From positions 8,087,526 to 8,151,525 of the forward strand of contig CM043959.1 of assembly GCA_014529385.2 (NCBI GenBank): DNA of 64,000 nucleotides. Direction: 5' to 3'. Of the stretch, positions 25,660 to 35,880 are shown one piece after another. The translations under genes were made by a program, and so were the position numbers. The DNA is from Adiantum capillus-veneris. Its lineage: Eukaryota > Streptophyta > Polypodiopsida > Polypodiales > Pteridaceae. Numbering within the stretch: the first letter of the stretch is position 1; each line of letters starts with the position of its first letter. Below the pieces are notes generated by a model. The model saw only the letters and a program-made list of their open reading frames with translations. It did not search any database and was not told where the DNA came from.

Positions 25660-25883
25660 TGTTGGAAATAGGGTTGCAGAGAAACGCACACAATTTGGAG
25701 AATACAAAGGAAGCTCAAGGCACACAATAGAGAATGTTACTTAGTGTGCAATGGAAAGATAGATAGCCCTAGAGTGATGGGCGTATATAGAATGCTCGGG
25801 GGAAAAACCTCCTAAAGAGGGAAAAAATGCCCCGGCGGTCCTAGTGTGTTCACACACATCACTACCACATGTATATGGTAACA
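25660..25883 (-). repeat. Inner copia 5' LTR
   Basis: 224 bp with TG...CA ends. The left end abuts the PBS and the right end abuts the ATATG target duplication. Confidence 0.93.
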
Positions 25884-25888
25884 ATATG

Positions 25889-28042
25889 AAGCATGGCATG
25901 ATAGAAAGCCTTCTATTGAGCACATGCATGTTTCTAGCTATTTGGCATATGCTTTGGTGCCACAAACACAGAGCAGAAAATTGAATGATAAGTTTGTCAA
26001 ATATATTTTCCTTGGTTATAGTGCTTAAAGCAAAGGTTACAAGTTGTATCATCCGCAAACAAGGCGTATTCTGGTTTCACAGGATGTAGTGTTTGTGGAA
26101 GATTCAGTTCAGTCCTTGCTGTCATGTACTAGAGACAGTAATGTAAGCACACATGACATTTATGACACTTGGTTGCCTCTTTTCAGTGGTGGAAATACGA
26201 ATGTAAATTCCAATGAGGCAAATGTACAGTCTATGGGGGTTTCTAAAAATGTTACAGATCAGCCTATTATTGATGTAGATGTACATGATGTACTTGATGA
26301 GGAAAGGGTTGAAAATGAGCAGGTTCGAGGTATGCCAAAATGACTAGTGCACATTTCATGACAGTAAATCGGATGCACTTTTTTCTAGTAATACTCGTTC
26401 ATGCTCTCGCCATGCATCTTATGCATCGGATTGTTATGCTTTGGCTGTGTCTAGCTTACATGATGTTGAGGAGCCTCTGTCTTTTGATGAAGCATAGGAT
26501 TCAAAAAACATGTCTTTTGATGAAGCATTGGATTCAAAAAATTGGATGGTTGCCATGCAATTAGAATATGATGCACTTATAGAAAATGACACATGGACTT
26601 TATGTGATTTACCTCCTAGCAAAAAGGCCATTGGTACAGAGTGGGTTTACAAGTTGAAACGCAAGCCGGATGGTGAGATCGATTGCCATAAGGCTCAACT
26701 TGTTGCAAAGAGTTATGCACAAAAAAAAGGCATAGATTATGAAGAGACGTTTTCTCCCACTTGTTGTATGACTACTATGCATTTTCTATGTGCATTGGCA
26801 ACTCACTTTGGTTGGGATGTACATCAATCAAACATTGTTACTGATTTCTTGAATGGTGACATATTTGAGGAAGTATGTAACACAGCCTCGCGGTTTTGTG
26901 AAGAAAGGACAAGAGGACAAAGTGTGAAGATGTAAGAAGGCTGTATGGGTTGAAGCAATCTTCTCGTGCTTGGTATGACAAAGATGACACTCGTTTGGTC
27001 AAAGAAGGCTTCTGTAATAACAGTCCAACAGAAAGAACATTGTATGTAAAGCGTGAGGGTGATGTACTTCTCATTGTTGTTCTTTATGTAGATGATTTGT
27101 TGATCACTAGACCAAATGAGAGACATATTTCTGAATTCAAGGCTGATTTGAATGCTACTTTCAAGATGAAAGATTTGGGACTATTGTATCATTACTTGTG
27201 TATACAGTTTAAGCAGTGTGATGATGGTATTTCCTTGTGTCAAAAAAGTTACATAGAGACATTGCTATGTAAGTTTGGACTTGAGGACTGCAAACCTATT
27301 GCCACTCTTATGGAAACAGGTTTGAAGTTGAGTCTACATGATGCTGGCGATCCTATTGATGTCACTCTTTACCACATTGTTGTTAGATGCCTCATGTATG
27401 TATACAGCCCAAGGCCGGATATTCAGTTTACAGTCTCACAGGTTAGCATATTTATGCATAGACCACGGTCTAAGCATTGGTAGGCTGTTAAGAGGATTTT
27501 TTGCTACCTTAGTGGCACTTTACATATTGGCTTGTTTTATCCCAAGGGGGATCATTGCCGCTAGACTTACATGCTTTTTCGGACTCAGAGTGGATTGGTT
27601 GTTTTGACACACGAGTGTCCACAAGTGGTTTTTGTTTCATGCTTTGCAGTTCATGTATATCATGGTTGAGCAAGAAGAAACCTACAATGGCCACTTAGAG
27701 TTGTGAGGCTGAGTACACGGCAATCTTCACAGCTACGGTTGAGAGTGTCTATGGCTTAGACGTCTTATGGATGATTTGGGTGTTGGACAGGACACTGTCA
27801 ACACTATCTACACTAACATTTAGAGTGCATTGGCATTTGTGAGGAACCCAGTTTTTTATGCTCTCACAAAGCACATTGAGGTTCATTACCACTATGTGAG
27901 GGAGAGGCTCTCAGTAGGAGAGATCAACTTGGCTTATGTGCCAACACAGGACAACCTTGCAGATCTTTTCACAAAGGCTTTGTCTCATGAGAATCTCAAA
28001 GTTTTCCACAAAGCTTTGGGCTTACTCCCCTCTGTGGATTGA
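25889..28042 (+). pseudogene. Outer copia integrase C-terminus, RT and RNase H (3' half)
   Basis: Resumes the outer polyprotein after the inner insertion at YEAWHDRKPSIEHMHV. It then reads through KGYKLYHPQTRRILVSQDVVF, the RT start (LDSKNWMVAMQLEYDAL), IDYEETFSPTC, WDVHQSNIV, the YVDD-box LYVDDLLIT, and the RNase H tail TKHIEVHYHYVRERLS ending in LFTKAL. A 33-bp duplication, a TAG in its first copy, a frame change near 26890, a premature stop at 27481 and another break at 27600-27830 inactivate it. The last stop is at 28042. Confidence 0.9.
26479..26544 (+). repeat. 33-bp tandem duplication inside copia RT
   Basis: The unit GTCTTTTGATGAAGCAT.. (SFDEALDSKN) occurs twice in tandem, preserving frame. 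The first copy carries TAG. The inner element has a single copy. Confidence 0.88.
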
Positions 28043-28172
28043 TCATGTCGTCAGGGCATGGCACTTCTCCTTTTACTCATGTGCGAGCTCTGAGGACTTA
28101 CTCCCCTTTGTGGATTGATCATGTCCTGAGGGCATGGCACTTCTCCTTTTACTCATGTGCCAGCTCTCATTC
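28021..28172 (+). repeat. 76-bp tandem duplication before the outer 3' LTR
   Basis: CTTACTCCCCT..TGTGGATTG begins at 28021 and again at 28097, covering the RNase H stop and the downstream UTR. The inner copia has one copy. Confidence 0.9.
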
Positions 28173-28182
28173 ACCACATCAC

Positions 28183-28195
28183 TCTAGGGGAGATT
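28183..28195 (+). promoter_or_regulatory. Outer copia polypurine tract
   Basis: TCTAGGGGAGATT directly before the 3' LTR. Confidence 0.8.
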
Positions 28196-28424
28196 TGGTA
28201 CCATATACATGTGGCAGTGATGTGTGTGAACACACTAGGAACACCGGGGCAAGTTTTCACTCTTTAGGAGGTTTTTTCCCCCGTGCATTGGATATACGCA
28301 CATCACTCTAGGGCTATCTATCTTTCCATTGTACACTAGGTAATACACACTCTCTATTGTGTGCCTTGAGCTTTCTTCGTCTTGTCCAAGATGTGTACAT
28401 TTCCTTGCAACCCTAACTCCAACA
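28196..28424 (+). repeat. Outer copia 3' LTR
   Basis: 229 bp, TGGTACC ... CTCCAACA, followed by target duplication ATGAG. Confidence 0.93.
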
Positions 28425-30804
28425 ATGAGCTCCTACGTAGCATTATAGAAGAAGGAAGGGAAACCATCTCCGATTTGAATGGCTCTCCAATAGAGGTGCA
28501 CGTCATAGAATACCAAGTTGTTGAATCCCTAAGGCTGTGAAGAGGAGGAAAACATGTGAGAGAGAAAGGGTTGCCCATAGCTATCATTTTCAGCAGTTGT
28601 TTGACCTCCTTTGGATCTAAAAGAAAGATGGATAGAATGAGCTTTTCAACTCTATCATCATCCCTTTCGTTTCACTTCTAAAAGCCCTCTCAGATAAAGA
28701 GTTTCAAATCATTCCATGACATCCACACTCATAGATGCCTCAAAGAGATAAGCCGTGACAAAAGTAGACCACGCGTGCTATATTCACACCACTCTCACTC
28801 ATGTAAAAAAGCCAGAGAACATCACCTTCTTGGGAGCTCTAAAAGTGCTAGCAAGAATTTGTTACCATGCTATTGTCCAGGTAAAACATCTATTGATTGC
28901 CCCAGAGAAAAATCTATGGCGCTACTGAATAGAAATAAAGAAGAAGAAGTGTAGACAAGATCTCCATTAGTGAGGACCAGAATAAGGACTAGACTAGTAT
29001 ATGTTCCTAGCCAAGAGACAACTATTGAAACAAAAGTGGTGAAAAGGAACAAGGAAGAAGAAGAGGAGATATAGGAAGACACTCCCCTTAAAAGAAAGAA
29101 AAGAGAAAAAGGATAGAAAATGTAAAGGATGCAAAAACAACAAAACGGCCATGCCCTACAATAGCAGCAAAAGAACCAATACAAAAGGACTCAAAGGGGA
29201 TTTTGAGAAAAATGGAAACCATCTCCAAGAAGAGTCAAAATTCAAACCAAGCACCCAATGTTCAATGAAAAGGAAAATCCTTGGACTGGCCTAGAACATC
29301 TCTATCATAAAGAATAATGACAAGCACAAGAAGAAGTTGATACACCACCTAGGGAGGATTAACCCAAAGAACCATTCAACCCTACTATAGATGTTCCACA
29401 TTTCTCTCTCCCAAGTGTGCCACTACAGCAGGAGAACACAACACAAACACTACCAGAGGAGGCCACTCCCATTGCTAGCAATATGGAACCAGAAATAGAA
29501 GTTCCCAAAGCAACTGTCAATCCAGAAACTTCAAAGAATATATATGTGATTGCGGCTCTTAGATGAAAGGCTATATATGGCCAATGTTTGTGTCAAATCA
29601 TACAAAGAAGCCATGAAACTCGAAGAAAAGGAATTGGTTGAACTATCTGCAAAGTCATTAGAAAACATGGAATCTCTCCAAACAAGGAATCAACAACATG
29701 AGCAACAAGTCACAAAGCCCACCTTAGCTCTACAAAAATCTATTTCAACAATCGACATGCTACAAATTCAACTAAACATTGTAAATAATCACTTGGCACA
29801 ATAAAAATCCAGGTGCCAAGAGCAAACTACATTGTTAAACCATCTCAAGGACAACCGTACAAGAACCACACTAGACAACACAAATCAAGCATACAAAGCA
29901 AGGGAACAAAAATATAAAAACCTTGAGATGGAGTTGAAGTTAGAGCAAATGCAGAGAAGAGAGATCTCTATCGGGTTTATGCAATGGGAGGAGAGATCCC
30001 AATAGGAAATAGGCCAACTAAAAGAAGAATTTACCAAAGCACATGCAATAGCCACTACACAGCTTACCACACCAGAGGAAGGACAAGAAAATTTATCAAT
30101 GCAAGATTGAGATACCTTACACTTTATGGATTTTGATTGGCACATCCCAAATGGATCGAGATCTGACTGAATTGACAGCCCAGGTATCTGATCTTATATA
30201 CAAATGTGTCAACTCATATCAAACAGGATCCAATGCAATTCCCAATACCAAGAGTCTAAAGTTTGCAGAAACACTCTCTCCTCCTACAAAAGCTCCCTAC
30301 TTGGCTCAACTACCCAAGGTTTCCACCCGCTTCAAATAACCAACCCAAAGAGGACTACATGGTGGAAACACTGTCCTTAACCATTCAATTGTTTTGTGGT
30401 GTTTTTTATTTAGCATGCATCATACGGGTAGAGATTGCAAAAATTCTCTTAACTTGTTTGTAGACTTATCATCGTGCAGAACAAACAAATGTAGCATGGA
30501 TGTCCTTTCTTGAAGACGCCGATGACTTATACTATGATTTGTTAGGTCAGCCCTCCAAAGAAGTGATTCATGGATTTTATGCTAGGGCGATGTTCTTACC
30601 ATCCTACTACATGCAAATGTTTGAAGAAGCATTCTACACGGGTTTCTTCACTTCTTGGTCCAAGATCTTTGGCCCCGTACTCATCACCAATCTGTGGGCC
30701 AGATTTGTTAGTTACTCCGCAATTGAGAAAAGAAATAAAGTAACCATGCACTTAACATCAATTGAAGATAAAGAACTACGCCTCAGATGCCAAGAAGGTC
30801 TTGA
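28425..30804 (+). pseudogene. ORF3 copy 2, remainder (degenerate)
   Basis: Continues the frame broken at 18206. Matches to the intact-order ORF3 at 52856-56302 include TISDLNGSPIEVHVIE (against KVTDLHGRPNTEIIIME), a piece near 28775 (KKPENITFLGALKVLAR against KKPTYIVPGEMITKVVY), a Gln/Glu/Lys-rich coiled-coil region at 29550-30100, PTWLNYPRF at 30290, and GQPSKEVIHGFYAR and FEEAFYTGFFT at 30545-30650. Many stops and frame changes make it older than the other copy. It ends in a purine/poly-G stretch and lies about 0.4 kb upstream of a polypurine tract and LTR start. Confidence 0.8.
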
Positions 30805-30807
30805 GTT

Positions 30808-30853
30808 GGGGGGGGAAGGGGGGCGGGGGGGGGGGGGGGGGGGGGGGGGGGGG
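30808..30853 (+). repeat. Poly(G) tract
   Basis: GGGGGGGAAGGGGGGC, then 29 uninterrupted G. It is strongly G-quadruplex-forming and sits at the end of the ORF3 copy. Length may be unreliable in assemblies. Confidence 0.9.
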
Positions 30854-31183
30854 CTTCACTTAATAATTATGTGACTATCACATGAGTATAGCAGAAGGGA
30901 TTATTTATTTTCAATTTTTCTCACATTTTCACATATAGAAGGGTACCAAAAAATGAAATTGGAAAAAGAATTTACAAATTTAATACTAAAGGGTGTTATT
31001 TTATTTGTCAAAAAATCATAGATAAGAAGTTTTAAAAATAGTTTCTGAATGCACAGAATATACAAAATCTATACATAGTGACCCCCCAAACTCTTTAGCA
31101 GCAGTAGCAGGCACAAAGGAGAGCGGCAAGAAAGCCGACCACTACTTGGTACCTTAAGTAGCTGGGTTTTGAAGGATACAAAC

Positions 31184-31197
31184 AAGGAGGGGGGGAA
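31184..31197 (+). promoter_or_regulatory. Polypurine tract of the ORF3 element copy 2
   Basis: AAGGAGGGGGGGAA precedes TGTTAG. The minus-strand element at 52.8 kb has AAGGAGGGGGGGGA before TGTTAG, so the two junctions match. Confidence 0.8.
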
Positions 31198-31900
31198 TGT
31201 TAGTTGCTCAAATACCAAGAGATAAAGAAAGAGCATCAAAAGCAGTGCAACTCATTTTTTAAAGACAATTAAATGTACTAAATCCCTTTATATCACTGGA
31301 AAATCCTATAAAGTTCAAAGCCGTTGTAATAATATTGATTGTCAATGAGTCTAAAGGGTTGAGGGCCTCCAAGTTTGTAATCGTATGTAGTTTCTAAGCT
31401 TTGTATTGAGCCCAAATAGTTAGAAGTCCATTATTTGAACCTTGGCTTAGGTATAAAAGCCAGCCTTTGTAATCAAAAACCTAAGTTTGGATAATGAAAG
31501 TAAGTTTGTTGCAAAAGCTCAATGTGAGTCTACTATTTCTTTGAATCTTCCTTTTTTTACGGTGCTACACTGCTATTCCAAGCATACCAATGCATCTTCA
31601 GGTGAAATCTCTTCCATTTAACGTAAGTTTCTGATGAAAGTGCAATTTTTGTCGTGTTTTCTACCTAATTTTAACCCCTATGCACCATACACGCATCAAA
31701 ACTAGTTTTTGACCTTAGGAATCGGTAGAGCATGTCTAGAGGAAGGTGTAGAGTGCTTCCGAGTCCAAAGTTGACTGACCTAAAATAGGCTCTTTATCTT
31801 AGGCGCAATTTGTTTAGAGTGTCAAAAATGACATCTAAGTACACGAGAGCATTAAGGCTATTCTACTCATGTTAGGCATAAAGTTTAGTTGCATTCAAAG
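31198..31900 (+). repeat. Probable 3' LTR of ORF3 element copy 2 (end approximate)
   Basis: Begins TGTTAG right after the polypurine tract and contains a promoter-like TATAAAAG at 31452-31459. The right boundary was not located because no second LTR is visible; the related element's LTR is 933 bp. A word CTTAGGCGC near 31799 echoes the short repeats at 17365-17760. Confidence 0.6.
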
Positions 31901-33738
31901 ACTCATAGCTATACCAAATCATCAAAACAAGCTTGCGGTAAGGAAAGTAGCCTTTGATGTATGACACACATTTGAGAGTGAAATAGGTAGGAATGGCTTA
32001 GACTTGGATTTTCTTAGAGATTAACTATCTTTTGTAGCCTCCATGCACTAGTGGGGTCAACTACGTTCCATGGATTGACAATTTTTATGTATGTGGTTCT
32101 TGCTTTGCTAGCATTGATATGGTGAGGCTTGGCAGCCAGTCAATTGTTGCTTTTTTAAATTATGTACTATATCTTTTTATTTATTTTATTTTTACTTGTT
32201 TTCCTCAAAACCCTTGAAAAGGTGCAAGTGGACATTGCATGGCAATTGTGAATCAGCTACAACTGAATGGGTTTCTCATGTTGAGAATCTAGGTTGATCA
32301 GTCTAAGACTTTTTGGGCTAGTTAGCATTGAGTATTGATTTTTATGGAAGCATGTGTGATCCAAATGGGATTTTGGCCACTCAGCAAGTCACTTACAACT
32401 TTATAAGTTGGTGGGAACTAGATAATCAACTCAAAACAGGCAAACTAGACACCCTCGGAGTCCACTATGTAAAAATTGCATATAGCACGTGCAAACAAGA
32501 GGTATTTGAATAATCTCTTACATGTATATTTTCAAGTTTATATGTATCCCTTATGTATGCATTTCTATAAAAAAAACTAGCCCTGATGTATGAAAATTTT
32601 TACTTTCTCAATTAAATGTCCCTTTATATAAGTACATTTTTTTGCAATTGTACATAATTATAAATCCCTTATTTTGTTCGCACGGGTTATCTTACATATT
32701 TTCTAGTTGACACCCCAAGACTAGACACATGGTAGTAGGGAAGCAACTTTCAACACACACTTCCAAAGGCTCTCATCCCAAGAGGGGGACACCAAAATTT
32801 GGAGTGCAGGCTAAAATTTATTCGTAAGTGACCTAAACTGTGTGTGAGTAGTGGGTGCAGGTTCAAAGCTTTAAGGAAAATCTTGCCTTCTTCTTTGTCT
32901 CATGTAGCGTGATTATTTACTCTTGTGCATCTCTCTCTCCCCTTTGCACATATGGTAATGTCCTAATAGTTGGGCTTCTTAGTTGACTATGTAAAGCTCT
33001 AAGGGTTTTATGCATGTCTTCCAAGGCAAGAGCCTTTTGAACGGGTATCAAATTAGCTAATTGTTAATCCGTTGCAAAGAATTGCAAAATGGCAGAGTTT
33101 CTCATGTGAAAACCCATTTAGATCATAGGGGACTTTCCTATTGCATGTGGGAGACCTCAAGACATGCATAGACATGTTCACTCCGCTTAAAACAATCCAA
33201 AACAAAGATATACAACATGCTATGTTTTTCTGTAGGTTTGGGGTTTCACACCTAAACTATAAATTAGCACCATGGGCGCCTTGAGAAAGCCTTGGGATGT
33301 GTATACATGGTTTGGGCACCTAGTAGTAACAAAGAAAGGATTTACAAATTGGTGAAATCTTGTTACAACTTACTATCACTAGAAAGGTTATAAGTTGCCA
33401 AAATTGGGTCGAAAACTTGCAATTTCATCCCTTGCCAAGTTTGGACAGCTTTTTTATACTTTGCTCTACCTGTCCGGATCATATGTTCTTATTGAATAAA
33501 GAAATACAAAAGGGGATGCTAGTCTTTGGGGACTACAGGGTGTCAATTTTCGTGTGCTAGATTCCTATGTGCTCCCTTTTCTTCTCAGTGCTCTATGTAA
33601 AGCTGGCAGGTAATTAAAATAGTACCACCTCTACTATGTACATGTCGGTTATATGGTTCCATCAATGGGATAGTCACTTTTTCTTCAAAAGGTGGATCTT
33701 GGATTTTTGTGGGTGAAAGAAATACATAGCTTATCGTT
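31901..33738. other. Unassigned non-coding DNA
   Basis: AT-rich sequence. No motif, LTR pair or RNA gene was recognised. Part of it may be the remainder of the LTR above or the leader of the following gypsy remnant. Confidence 0.35.
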
Positions 33739-35880
33739 ATGGCAGAGAAGAGAGACTAGATATTGAAGAGGGATCTTCCTCACATCGCACATAGAAAGTT
33801 CCTTCAACTCTTCAAGAAGAGGATAGGTTGTTTATAGCTCAATTATGTAGCTGCATGGAAATGTAACAGTAGTTGGAAAAAAGACACAAGGATGCAAGAT
33901 TTCTTACAAGCTCCTACACAATAATTTCAGGCTCCAACAAAGGGTTTTCATGCTTTAACACAAGGCATGACTGAGTCATTGCAGGAAAATGAGATTTCCA
34001 ATGCACAAAGGTATTATGAAGCTTGAGGGAAAGCCCATGTGATTGAGCAATCAACCATGTCCATTGATTACAAGAAATTTGCTTTACCTGGACACAATCT
34101 GTTTGTGAATGCTCAAGGGAGTAATGACAAGGCTATGTGTCAAGATCCTTTTGTTACCTACTTCATATCCTCATTATTTTGGAGGTGTTTTAGTGTTTCA
34201 AGATATGGCTAGACCTTCCACAGCTTATATGCCATGGAATGAGGTCAATGCAAGCAGGCATGTAAGGGTGCCGATGGTCAATTTAAAATGCCTAGAACAC
34301 AATTTCGTATGCTTGTTTTTGTTAGTCATATGCCCAAAATATAGATATCACAAGTAAAATAGGTGATGCAAGTGAAGGAATGAAAAACCTTGGAGCACCA
34401 CTTTTGTGGGTACTTGTTTATGAAAATTTGATTCCTTTGAGCCAACCTAAGGATTACAAGGAAGATAGGTAGGGAGTAAATTTTGAAACTTCTAGAGGAA
34501 CTGAGGATCAACAGTGGCTACCACTTTCTTGAATAAGAATGTGCTTCAATGATGGACCACATTGTTAAATCAGGGTCAAGCCCCTGTAATGTGGGTCCAA
34601 TTCAAACAATTTTTTGCAATTGAATGGATTACAAACACTTTTAAAGTGGATTTGATGAAAGAATGGCATGCGTTGAATGCTAAACAGTGTGCAAGTCTTG
34701 AAGAGTATGATAAACAATTTTGGCCCGCATTGTTGCCAGTAGCCTCCTTTATAGGTTTGTGCCATTGTCAGAACAAATTGAGAAGTAATGTTGTATATTT
34801 TCCTAAGAAAACCAAGGACTACTACACAAAGATTGGTATCATGATTATGGCGCAATTGGCTGAGAATGCAAGAGTGGACAACAATCTGTGAGAGGGAGAT
34901 TCTGATGGATTTAATTGCAACAAGTGAGGTTCCTACGACAAATAGATACATCAAAGTCTTATGTGCCTCCCACAAATAAATCCTCCACTCATGAAGCTAA
35001 CATGTCCAAGAAGCAGACTAAATCTTCTTTTGGGCCAGAGAGACGAAGACATGATAATTTGTGAAGAGGAGGGACATTTTGCGAATGCATTCCCATAAAA
35101 GAATTCACTGGATAAGGATGACAAGTGAGAGAATAAATGAAAGAAGCCAAAGCCTTATACAAAACTTGTCCCACATTTGGTTGGTGACCAACCAAACTTA
35201 GATACACAATAGTGGTTTGGTTAGTGACCAACCAAACTTAGATACACAATATTGGTTTTCTTTGATCTAAGATCTCGTGCAAATTTTATATCACTAGATC
35301 GACATCAAAGTTGGACATTTTTGGTTGTAGAAGAGATGGGTATGATAGGTGACATAGGTATGGCATGCCCACGTCATTCATAGCCCGTTACTCCCATTTT
35401 GGGGAAACCATTTTTACACATTCAGAGCTATGTTGATGAGGAAGAGTTTTATATTATTCCACATGAGGGTTTTAATGTGTTATTGGGTATCCTATGGTGT
35501 TACAACTTACAGCAAAAATATTACACTTGTACATATATAGAGGAAAGACTCATGTCCTTGATGTAAAGCTTAAAGACAAAAAGTTAAAATTGTTTCTGCT
35601 TTTACTATTTCATTTGTAGTAAAGAATCGTATTTCTACATACTTGATCTTTGCAAAAGAAGTACCTGAAGTTGTATCTAGTTTCTCTACCTTAGAGAAAG
35701 ATAGGTCCACTTTTCTGAGTGGTTTCAATGATTGTTTTTTGGACTCTTTACCAGGGGGGCTACCTCTTGATAAACCTGAGGATCATACCATAGATCTTGT
35801 GCCAAGTTCTAGTCCACCAAATAGGCCACCGTACAGAGTTAGTTTACCCCAGCAAAAAGAGATGTGTTAGGTGAATGAGC
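33739..35880 (+). pseudogene. Ty3/gypsy gag-protease-RT remnant
   Basis: The frame from ATG 33739 (MAEKRD) is heavily broken but shows a Retrotrans_gag core at 34580-34890 (WVQFKQFFAIEWIT, then ASLEEYDKQFWPALL), a zinc-knuckle relic near 35060-35100 (CEEEGHFANAFP, last Cys lost) and the conserved RT lead-in at 35715-35865 (LPGGLPLDKPEDHTIDLV, then RPPYRVSLPQQKEM). The sequence stops matching after VNELI near 35885, so the rest of RT, RNase H and integrase is gone. This is a 5'-biased fragment of an old plus-strand gypsy element. Confidence 0.82.
35177..35256 (+). repeat. 40-bp tandem duplication with a near-perfect palindrome
   Basis: TTGGTTGGTGACCAACCAA (9-bp arms, 1-nt centre) at 35177-35195 recurs with one change at 35217-35235. 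The unit is 40 bp, repeated twice. Confidence 0.88.

Larger units (their letters stand above)
20925..25883 (-). mobile_element. Inner Ty1/copia LTR retrotransposon (nested)
   Basis: The element is flanked by the 5-bp duplication ATATG (20920-20924 and 25884-25888). Both LTRs read TGTTGG ... GTAACA on the plus strand and belong to the same family as the outer element, but the element lies in reverse orientation inside the outer integrase. It carries minus-strand gag, protease, integrase, RT and RNase H. The two LTRs differ by a 25-bp-scale deletion in the left copy plus point changes, so the insertion is not brand new. Confidence 0.95.
18207..28424 (+). mobile_element. Outer Ty1/copia LTR retrotransposon (interrupted)
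   Basis: Two LTRs (18207-18431 and 28196-28424) start TGTTACC/TGGTACC and end CAACA. The element is flanked by the 5-bp duplication ATGAG (18202-18206 and 28425-28429). An initiator-Met PBS follows the left LTR and a purine tract precedes the right one. Coding order gag, protease, integrase, RT, RNase H identifies copia. The integrase is split at 20924/25884 by a second copy of the same family in opposite orientation. The copia element itself splits ORF3 copy 2. Confidence 0.95.
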
